From the NCBI RefSeq assembly GCF_000310145.2, contig NZ_AMXA01000011.1:53387-117386 (forward strand): a stretch of 64,000 bases of DNA, read 5' to 3'. The translations under genes were made by a program, and so were the position numbers. The first letter of the stretch is position 1. Each line of letters begins with the position of its first letter. The notes below the pieces were generated by a model. The model was not told where the DNA came from and ran no database searches. It was given only the letters and a program-made list of their open reading frames with translations. This document shows positions 57,615 to 64,000 of this stretch, piece by piece. The stretch comes from Thauera sp. 28 (GTDB taxonomy: Bacteria; Pseudomonadota; Gammaproteobacteria; Burkholderiales; Rhodocyclaceae).

Positions 57615-59102
57615 ATGGAGTTCGACTGGCTGCTGGCCCTGCTCTCGCCCGAGACCGTGCCTGGGACCACGCCCGGTGAGGGAGGTGGCGCGGGCGCCGA
57701 GGCCATCCCGCGCCAGCGCATGCTCTATCTGCGTTTGCGCGAGGCTGTGCTGGCGGGGCGGCTTCCCGCCGGGACGCGCCTGCCAGCCAGCCGAAGCCTG
57801 GCGGCGACGCTGGGTATTGCGCGCAACACGGTGCTGTTTGCCTACGAGCAGCTGGTTGCCGAGGGCTGTCTGGTCGCCGACCGTCAGGGCACCCGCGTGG
57901 CGCCGCTGCCGGCGCCGTGCGCGGCGCGACCGGTTGCAGTGGCGGCCACGAACGCGCCAGGGCTTGCCGAACGGGCCGCGCTGGCGGTGCGGCGCGAACC
58001 CGCGCGTGATGCCGAGGCGTTACCGTTCTCGCCCGGAGTGCCGGATTTCGGCGCCTTCCCGTTCCGCAGCTGGCGCGCCTGCCTGGAGCGTGCGTGGCGC
58101 GATGCCGGCTGGCGCCAGCTGGGCTATGCCGCACATGGCGGTGATGCGCTGCTGCGAGAGGCACTGGCGGGCCATCTCACCAGCGTACGAGGCTTGGCCG
58201 TGGCAGCCGGTCAGATCGTCGTCACCAGCGGCACGCAGGCTGCGCTCGATCTCTGCGCGCGCTTGCTGGCCGATCATGGCGACACGGCGTGGGCCGAAAA
58301 CCCGGGCTATCTCGCTGCCCGCGTAGCCTTCGGGCTGGCCGGGCTGCGGGTGCATGACGTTCCCGTCGATGCGCAGGGAATGGCCCCGGACGAGGACGAC
58401 TGGGGCCGCCATCGGCCGCGTCTGATCATGGTGACGCCCTCGCACCAGTATCCCAGCGGCCGCGTAATGCCGTTGTCGCGCCGCCTGGCATTGATCGAGC
58501 GTGCCCGCGAAGCCGGGGCGTGGATCATCGAGGACGACTACGACAGCGAGTTCCGCCGCGCCGGCCCGGCGCCGCCCGCGCTGTTCGGCCTGCAGCCCGA
58601 TGCACCGGTCGTCTACGCCGGCACCTTCAGCAAGACGCTGTATCCCGGCCTTCGCCTGGGCTACCTGGTGCTGCCGCAAACCATCGCGGCCGACTTCGTT
58701 CATGCCGCAGCGCTGGCCACGCGCGCGGGGCAGGGCATCGAGCAGCGTGCGCTGGCCGACTTCATCCAGCGCGGCCACTATACAACCCACCTGCGCCGTA
58801 TGCGTGCGCGCTACAACGGCCGGCAGGCGGCGCTGCGCTCGGCCATGCAGCAAGTCTTCGGACAGGACGTTGAGCTGTCCGGAGGAGAAGCCGGGCTGCA
58901 TCTGGTGATGCGCCTGCCCGACGCTGTTGCCGACGGGGCGGTGGCGCAACGCGCCGCCGTGCTGGGCCTGGGCGTGAGGGCGCTGTCCGCCTACGCCAGG
59001 CCACCCGTGCGCTGCAACGGGCTGGTGCTGGGCTACGGCAACCTGGATGAGGACAACGTCGCCGAGGCCGTACGCCGCCTGGCGCTGGCGGTCGGCGGCT
59101 GA
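57615..59102 (+). CDS. MocR/PdxR family transcriptional regulator
   Basis: 495 residues. N-terminal GntR winged helix ([31 protein letters not shown]), then aminotransferase-like domain with [31 protein letters not shown] and PLP-Lys [21 protein letters not shown] at 57615 chosen as EFDWLLALL is conserved. PLP or amino acid ligand; probable regulator of the divergent PPOX-like gene. Confidence 0.9.
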   Translation: MEFDWLLALLSPETVPGTTPGEGGGAGAEAIPRQRMLYLRLREAVLAGRLPAGTRLPASRSLAATLGIARNTVLFAYEQLVAEGCLVADRQGTRVAPLPAPCAARPVAVAATNAPGLAERAALAVRREPARDAEALPFSPGVPDFGAFPFRSWRACLERAWRDAGWRQLGYAAHGGDALLREALAGHLTSVRGLAVAAGQIVVTSGTQAALDLCARLLADHGDTAWAENPGYLAARVAFGLAGLRVHDVPVDAQGMAPDEDDWGRHRPRLIMVTPSHQYPSGRVMPLSRRLALIERAREAGAWIIEDDYDSEFRRAGPAPPALFGLQPDAPVVYAGTFSKTLYPGLRLGYLVLPQTIAADFVHAAALATRAGQGIEQRALADFIQRGHYTTHLRRMRARYNGRQAALRSAMQQVFGQDVELSGGEAGLHLVMRLPDAVADGAVAQRAAVLGLGVRALSAYARPPVRCNGLVLGYGNLDEDNVAEAVRRLALAVGG

Positions 59103-59136
59103 GCGCCTCGCCGCCGACCGTGGGCTATCCCGTGGC

Positions 59137-60234
59137 TCAGCGGGTGCCGTAACGCTCCAGCCAATGCGCGTACGGTGCAGGCAGCACCCAGGTGGGGCGG
59201 TCGATCTTCAATGCGCGCGCGGCCTGCATCGGCCAGTGCGGATTGGCGAGATGGGCACGGCCGACCATGACGAGGTCGAGCTGGCCCCTGGAGACCGTAC
59301 CATCGGCGATCTGCGGATCGTCGATGCCCCATGCCGCGGCGACGGGCAGACCGGCCTCGGCGCGAACACGGCCGGCGATGGGGGCGAGGAAGGCCGGGCC
59401 CCAGGGGATGTTGGCCTGCAGGGTCGAGAAGCCGACGCTGACGCTCAGCAGGTCGAGCCCGCCCTGCCTGAAATTGCGTGCGAGCTCGATCGACTCCGCC
59501 AGCGTTTCCTCGTCGCGGCCGTCGTATTCGATGACGCCGAAGCGCGCGGTCAGCGGCAGGTGCTCGGGCCACACCTCGCGCACGGCGGCAAGCGTCTCGA
59601 GCAGGAAGCGGCCGCGGTTAACCGCGTTGCCGCCGTAGGCGTCGTCGCGCTGGTTCGCATGTACCGAGAAGAAGCTCTGGCCGAGGTAGCCGTGGGCGAA
59701 GTGCAGTTCCAGCCATTCGAAGCCGGCGTCGCGTGCGCGGCGGGCGGCAGCGACAAAGTCGGCGCGCACGCGGGCGATGTCGTCCAGCGTCATCGCCTTG
59801 GGCGCCTTCGGCAGGTGGGCGCCGAAGGCAAGGGCCGAGGGCGAGATTGTCGCCCAGCCGCGCGGGTCGCCCTCGGCAATGTGGTCGTCGCCCTCCCACG
59901 GGCGGTTGGCGCTGGCCTTGCGGCCGGCGTGGCCGATCTGGATGCCGGCTACGGCGCCGGCCGCCTTGATGGACGCGGCGATGGGGGCGAGCGCCGCGGC
60001 CTGGGTGTCGTTCCACAGACCCAGGCAGCCAGGCGTGATCCGTCCCTCCGGCGAGACGGCGGTGGCCTCGACGATGACGAGACCGGCGCCGCCACGTGCG
60101 AGCGCCGGGTAATGCACCGCATGCCAATCATTGACGACGCCATCTGTGGCCATGTACTGGCACATCGGCGGAATGGCGATGCGGTTGCGCAGGGTGACGT
60201 CCTTGAGCCTGAAGGGCTGGAACAGTGCGGTCAT
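59137..60234 (-). CDS. Old Yellow Enzyme, YqjM/XenA type
   Basis: 365-residue FMN ene-reductase. Cys25 in IPPMCQYMA marks the thermophilic-like (YqjM/XenA) class; HAGRKAS, FEWLELHFAHGYLGQSFFS and NRGRFLLETLAAVREVW follow, then LVMVGRAHLANPHWP. Reduces alpha,beta-unsaturated carbonyls, quinones and nitro compounds. Follows the YqhD-type ADH gene by 54 bases, so likely in the NemR regulon. Confidence 0.93.
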   Translation of the reverse strand: MTALFQPFRLKDVTLRNRIAIPPMCQYMATDGVVNDWHAVHYPALARGGAGLVIVEATAVSPEGRITPGCLGLWNDTQAAALAPIAASIKAAGAVAGIQIGHAGRKASANRPWEGDDHIAEGDPRGWATISPSALAFGAHLPKAPKAMTLDDIARVRADFVAAARRARDAGFEWLELHFAHGYLGQSFFSVHANQRDDAYGGNAVNRGRFLLETLAAVREVWPEHLPLTARFGVIEYDGRDEETLAESIELARNFRQGGLDLLSVSVGFSTLQANIPWGPAFLAPIAGRVRAEAGLPVAAAWGIDDPQIADGTVSRGQLDLVMVGRAHLANPHWPMQAARALKIDRPTWVLPAPYAHWLERYGTR

Positions 60235-60288
60235 GCGTGATCCTCTCCTGGGGTTCTTGTGTGAGTCGTATGGGGCTGGGGGCAGTGC

Positions 60289-61446
60289 TTAGAAGCAGGC
60301 CTCGAGGATGCGGCGGCTGGCGGCGAGGTCGATGTCGCGATGTTCGCCGAGTGCGGTCATGCCGTGGGCTTCGAGCTGGGCGACGATGCGGTCGACCGCG
60401 TCGGCGCCGATGCCGTAGGCGGACAGGCGGGTGTTGACGCCGAGCGATTCGAAGAAGGCACGCGTGCGGGCGATGGCGGCGTCGATGCGCTCGTCCTCGC
60501 TGCCGGCGTGGATGTCCCACACGCGCGCTGCAAACTGCAGTAGCTTGGCGCGCTTGGCTTCGCGACGCAGATGGAGCAGGCTGGGCAGCACGACGGCCAG
60601 GGTCTGAGCGTGGTCGAGGCCGTACAGCGCGGTGATCTCGTGGCCGATCATATGGGTCGCCCAGTCCTGCGGCACGCCGGCGCCGATCAGGCCGTTGAGG
60701 GCCTGGGTGGCGGCCCACATCAGGTTGGCGCGCACATCGTAGTCTTCGGGCGTGGCCAGTGCCTGCGGGCCGACTTCGACCAGCGTCTGCAGCAGGCTTT
60801 CGGCGTAGCGGTCCTGCACAGGGGCGTTGACCGGGTAGGTCATGTACTGCTCCATCACATGCACGAAGGCATCGACCGCGCCATTGGCGATCTGACGCGG
60901 GGGCAGGGTGAAGGTCTTGACCGGGTCGAGCACCGAGAAGCGCGGGAACACCAGCGGGCTGCCGAAGCCGAGCTTCGCCTGCAGCGACTTGCGGGTGACG
61001 ACCGAGAAGCAGTTCATCTCCGAGCCGGTGGCGGGCAGGGTCAGCACGCAGCCCACGGGCAGCGCCTGGGTGAGGTGCTTGGCGCGCGTTTCCAGAATCT
61101 CCCAGGGCTCATTCGGGTAGTTGACTGCGGCGGCGACGAACTTGGTACCGTCGATGACCGAGCCACCGCCGACCGCGAGCAGGAAGTCCAGCTTGTCGCG
61201 GCGGACCTGCTCGACCGCAGCCATCAGGGTTTCGTAGGACGGGTTGGGTTCGATGCCGCCGAAGCGCTGCACGGTGCGCGCGCCCAGCGCGGCTTCGACC
61301 TCTGCGAGGGTGCCGTTGCGTTCGGCGCTGCCACCGCCGTACAGCACCAGCACGCGGGCGTCGGCGGGGACGAGCTCATCGATGTGCGCGATGCTGTCCT
61401 TGCCGAAGACGATGCGGGTAGGGTTGTAGTAGTCGAAGTTCAGCAT
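60289..61446 (-). CDS. yqhD: YqhD-type iron/zinc-containing alcohol dehydrogenase
   Basis: 385 residues, NADPH-dependent aldehyde reductase class. GGGSVIDGTKFVAAA, metal ligands in ANGAVDAFVHVMEQYMT and IGHEITALYGLDHAQTL, and NPTRIVFGK start. Reduces toxic aldehydes such as methylglyoxal. A NemR-like operator lies about 60 bases upstream. AGGAG precedes the start. Confidence 0.93.
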   Translation of the reverse strand: MLNFDYYNPTRIVFGKDSIAHIDELVPADARVLVLYGGGSAERNGTLAEVEAALGARTVQRFGGIEPNPSYETLMAAVEQVRRDKLDFLLAVGGGSVIDGTKFVAAAVNYPNEPWEILETRAKHLTQALPVGCVLTLPATGSEMNCFSVVTRKSLQAKLGFGSPLVFPRFSVLDPVKTFTLPPRQIANGAVDAFVHVMEQYMTYPVNAPVQDRYAESLLQTLVEVGPQALATPEDYDVRANLMWAATQALNGLIGAGVPQDWATHMIGHEITALYGLDHAQTLAVVLPSLLHLRREAKRAKLLQFAARVWDIHAGSEDERIDAAIARTRAFFESLGVNTRLSAYGIGADAVDRIVAQLEAHGMTALGEHRDIDLAASRRILEACF

Positions 61447-61505
61447 GTGGGCTCCTGTTGCCGCCTTGGGTGTGGCCTCATGTGCGGCCTTTGAGAGGTA
61501 GGAAT

Positions 61506-61520
61506 TAGACTGGTCGTCTA
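61506..61520 (-). promoter_or_regulatory. NemR-like operator 1 (before yqhD)
   Basis: TAGACTGGTCGTCTA, a palindrome TAGAC-N5-GTCTA, between the nemR stop and the yqhD start. Nearly identical to the site at 62148, which suggests one repressor acts on both. Confidence 0.7.
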
Positions 61521-61537
61521 GAGTTCAGGCAAAATGA

Positions 61538-62125
61538 TCAGGGTTCGAGCAGGCCTTGGGTGGCCGCCCAGGCGTGTTCGAGCGGGCTTTCGTCGCGGTG
61601 CAGTTTGGCGAGCAGGCTGGCACCGAGCCAGAGCTGGTACAGCATGCGAGCCGTGGCCAGCGGATCGAGCGCCGGCAGCGAGCCGTCGGCGACGCCGCTC
61701 GACACGCAGCCAGCGAGGCGGCCGATGATGCGGTCGGTGCCGTCGCGCAGCGTGAGTCGCATCGCTTCCGACAGGTCCGCCACCTCGGCGCCGAGCTTGA
61801 CCACGAGACATTTCTGTTCGTCGCAGTTCTCCTGCCCCTGCGTACTGCGCCACTGGCCGAAATAGCGCAGGAGTCGTGTCTTGCCGTCCAGCCCGGGCAT
61901 GCCGAGCAGGGTGTCGAGTTGGCCCAGGTAGTTGTCGAAGTAGTCCTGCAGCAAGGCCTGGCCGAAGGCCTCCTTCGACTTGAAGTAGTGATAGAACGAG
62001 CCCTTGGGCACGTCCGAGGCCTGCAGCAGCTCTGCAAGGCCGACGCACGAGAAGCCCTTGGCCGCAATGATGCGGTTGCCGGTATCGAGGATGTGCTGAC
62101 GGGTATCGGTGTGGCGCGAACTCAT
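61538..62125 (-). CDS. nemR: NemR-like TetR family electrophile-sensing repressor
   Basis: 195 residues. HTH with GLAELLQASDVPKGSFYHYF; ligand domain with QENCDEQKCLVVKLGAEV, where Cys106 stands exactly at the E. coli NemR sensor Cys in KCLxVKL. Cys101 is an extra nearby thiol. Senses quinones, aldehydes or HOCl. Operators before it and before yqhD imply autoregulation and control of yqhD-OYE. Confidence 0.92.
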   Translation of the reverse strand: MSSRHTDTRQHILDTGNRIIAAKGFSCVGLAELLQASDVPKGSFYHYFKSKEAFGQALLQDYFDNYLGQLDTLLGMPGLDGKTRLLRYFGQWRSTQGQENCDEQKCLVVKLGAEVADLSEAMRLTLRDGTDRIIGRLAGCVSSGVADGSLPALDPLATARMLYQLWLGASLLAKLHRDESPLEHAWAATQGLLEP

Positions 62126-62147
62126 GGAGGCGGATCATACGTGCTAC

Positions 62148-62162
62148 TAGACCGGTCGTCTA
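62148..62162 (-). promoter_or_regulatory. NemR-like operator 2 (before nemR)
   Basis: TAGACCGGTCGTCTA, 23 bases upstream of the nemR start codon and also 89 bases before the MFS gene, so it could control both directions. Differs from operator 1 by one base. Confidence 0.7.
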
Positions 62163-62250
62163 GATCTGGCCGAGTTGGCACGCTGAGGCACGACGTCCGT
62201 CGCATTAAGCGATACAGTTCCATTCCCAATCAGAAAACAAGAAATTGCTC

Positions 62251-63429
62251 ATGAAGAAGAACCTCTGGCTGCTGGCCATCGCCCAGGGCCTGTTCCTGAC
62301 CAACAACGTGGTCTTCATCGCCATCAACGGCCTGGTGGGCTTGTCGCTGGCGCCGGTGGCCTGGATGGCGACTCTGCCAGTCATGGGCTACGTGGTTGGC
62401 GGCGCGCTGTCGACCGGCCTGGTGGCCCGTACCCAGCGGCGCTGGGGGCGGCAGGTGTCCTTCCAACTGGGCCTGGCGGTAGCCTTCGTGACCGCGCTGC
62501 TGTGCGCCTTTGCGCTGTCGATCGGCAGCTTCTGGCTGCTGGTGGCAGGCACGCTGGTGGCGGGCTACTACAGCGCGAACGGTCAGCTCTACCGTTTTGC
62601 TGCGGCTGAACTGGCGCCGGCCTCGTTCCGCGAGAAGGCGGTGTCGCTGGTGCTGGCGGGCGGCCTGATCGGGGCGGTGATCGGCCCCAACCTGGCCAAC
62701 TACACCCGCGAGTCGATGGGCGCCCCTTTCCTGGGCTCCTACCTCGCGCTTGCCGTGGTGGCGCTGGTCTCCATGGCGGTCATGCGCGGCATCGCGTTTC
62801 CGCCCGAGCCGGCGCGCAAGGCGGGTGCAGACGGCGGCCGCCCGCTCGCCGAGATCATGCGCCAGCCGGTGTTCGTCGTGTCCACGATGGGGGCGGCGCT
62901 GGGCTATGGGGTGATGAACCTGCTGATGGCGGCGACGCCGCTGGCGATGGACGTGTGCGGCATGCCGTTCTCGGATGCTGCGCTGGTGCTGGAGTGGCAC
63001 GTGATCGGCATGTTCGCCCCCGGTTTCTTCACCGGGCACCTCATCAAGCGCTTCGGCGTGCTGCAGATCATGGGCGTGGGGGTTGCGCTCAACTTCGCCT
63101 GCATCTTCGTAGCGCTGTCGGGGCAGGACCTGCACCAGTTCCTGATCGGCCTGTTCCTGCTCGGCGTGGGCTGGAACTTCCTGTTCACCGGCAGCACCAC
63201 GCTGGCGATGCAGGCCTACCGGCCGGAAGAGAAGGACAAGGCACAGGCGGCGATCAACTTTGCGGTGTTCGCAGTCATGGCGCTGACCTCGTTCGCCTCG
63301 GGCGCCCTGGTCACGACCCAGGGCTGGGCGCTGCTCAACCTCGGTTCGCTGATCCCGGTAGGGCTGACGGGCGCGGCCCTGGTGTGGCTGGCGCTGCGCC
63401 AGCGGCGCGAGGCGGCGCAGGCGTCCTGA
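62251..63429 (+). CDS. MFS transporter (divergent from nemR)
   Basis: 392 residues, 12 membrane helices: LWLLAIAQGLFLTNNVVFI at the start, VGGALSTGLVARTQRRWGRQ for motif A, and GWNFLFTGSTTLAMQAYRP later. Cargo unknown. No strong Shine-Dalgarno. Sharing the nemR operator region raises the chance that it exports electrophile-related compounds; inference. Confidence 0.85.
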   Translation: MKKNLWLLAIAQGLFLTNNVVFIAINGLVGLSLAPVAWMATLPVMGYVVGGALSTGLVARTQRRWGRQVSFQLGLAVAFVTALLCAFALSIGSFWLLVAGTLVAGYYSANGQLYRFAAAELAPASFREKAVSLVLAGGLIGAVIGPNLANYTRESMGAPFLGSYLALAVVALVSMAVMRGIAFPPEPARKAGADGGRPLAEIMRQPVFVVSTMGAALGYGVMNLLMAATPLAMDVCGMPFSDAALVLEWHVIGMFAPGFFTGHLIKRFGVLQIMGVGVALNFACIFVALSGQDLHQFLIGLFLLGVGWNFLFTGSTTLAMQAYRPEEKDKAQAAINFAVFAVMALTSFASGALVTTQGWALLNLGSLIPVGLTGAALVWLALRQRREAAQAS

Positions 63430-63440
63430 TTGCGGCGCAC

Positions 63441-64000
63441 TCAATGAAAGTCGCGGCTGCGGGCTGCGAGCGTGCCGAGCAGGGCGGAGTGGTCCACCAC
63501 CCGGCTTGCCACCAGGTGCACGACGCGTCCCTGGCGGCTGACCTGGCCGTACACGCCCATCAGCTGCGCGCCGAGCAGGATGCGGCGCTGCAACTCGAAC
63601 AACTCGGGGCGCACGATGACGTTGGTGAGCCCGGTTTCGTCCTCCAGGGTGACGAACAGCGTCCCCTTGGCGGTGCCCGGACGCTGGCGGCAGGTGACCA
63701 GGCCCGCGCCGCGGGCCAGCATGCGGTCGGGCGCAGTTGCGATATCGGCGGCAGTGAGAAAGCGCAGCCGGGCGAGCTGCTTGCGAACGAAGGACAAGGG
63801 GTGGCGGCCGAGGGTGAAGCCCAGGCGCGCATAGTCGGCGAGCAGGTCTTCGGCTTCATCCGGGGCGGCGAGTTCGGCGGCTGCATCTCCGCCCGGTGCC
63901 GCGGCCAGCAGGCCGGGTAGCGGCGGCGCGCCACTCGCCTGCCACAGTGCCTGGCGGCGGTGGCCGGCGAGGCTGGCGAGCGCGCCGGCGCCCGCCAGCC
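63441..64000 (-). CDS. dnaE2: error-prone DNA polymerase DnaE2/ImuC, 3' end (partial)
   Basis: Open to the window edge, where the translation enters as LAGAGALASLAGHRRQALWQ. It continues into DYARLGFTLGRHPLSFVRKQ and the C-terminal OB fold (RGAGLVTCRQRPGTAKGTLF, VTLEDETGLTNVIVRPELFE), ending VASRVVDHSALLG-TLAARSRDFH. That end is typical of DnaE2 (ImuC), the mutagenic polymerase of the imuA-imuB-dnaE2 cassette. The remaining ~900 residues lie outside. Converges with the MFS gene. Confidence 0.88.
   Translation of the reverse strand, partial: LAGAGALASLAGHRRQALWQASGAPPLPGLLAAAPGGDAAAELAAPDEAEDLLADYARLGFTLGRHPLSFVRKQLARLRFLTAADIATAPDRMLARGAGLVTCRQRPGTAKGTLFVTLEDETGLTNVIVRPELFELQRRILLGAQLMGVYGQVSRQGRVVHLVASRVVDHSALLGTLAARSRDFH

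Overview
The window is GC-rich (roughly two thirds G+C) chromosomal DNA, almost fully coding. Gene content (SUF Fe-S operon with SufT/SufU, VF530, an IscR-like Rrf2 regulator, hemerythrin/DUF2249 NO-type genes behind an FNR-like box, a DnaE2 end at the right edge) suggests a betaproteobacterium, most likely Rhodocyclales of the Azoarcus/Thauera type. That assignment is inference from family content and codon bias, not from a marker gene.

Layout. 1-5 kb: a YghU-type GST, a DUF2789 protein beside a decayed thioredoxin fragment, a divergent MarR regulator/aminotransferase pair with a clear operator-promoter, and an ECF sigma/zinc anti-sigma pair. 5-11.5 kb (minus strand): an arsenosugar-type cluster with radical SAM ArsS, two rSAM/selenodomain-associated transferases, a DUF3047 exported protein, a TVP38-MerA-like fusion and a second FAD oxidoreductase. 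11.7-14 kb: a SulP transporter with a tandem universal stress protein. 14.5-22.8 kb: an arsenic region with an ArsP/DUF318 permease, a mini-thioredoxin, a circularly permuted ATP-grasp ligase-like protein, then gap-arsJ-arsR-(37-codon ORF)-acr3-arsC-arsH. Arsenate would thus be handled both by arsenylation of a glycolytic intermediate plus ArsJ export and by ArsC reduction plus Acr3 export, with ArsH for organoarsenicals.

22.9-34.6 kb: a FabMG-like protein with VF530, a YdgA-like protein, a secreted repeat protein with an atypical PEP-CTERM-like tail, a diguanylate cyclase, three tRNAs (Pro, Arg, His), and a hemerythrin-DUF2249-membrane protein operon behind an FNR/Dnr-like box. 34.7-40.1 kb: a giant DUF748 (AsmA-like) gene cleanly broken by an IS1380-family element with a CTAG duplication. 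40.8-47.4 kb: the operon rrf2-sufB-sufC-sufD-sufS-sufU-sufT, with a REP-like inverted repeat between sufB and sufC.

47.4-64 kb: mixed housekeeping and stress genes: fatty-acid-hydroxylase-like protein, GST, MATE pump, GNAT, dtd, PAS chemoreceptor next to a decayed dtd copy, metY, rlmI, a PPOX/MocR divergent pair, a NemR-regulated electrophile-detoxification set (OYE, YqhD-type ADH, NemR) with two matching operators, an MFS pump, and the 3' end of dnaE2.
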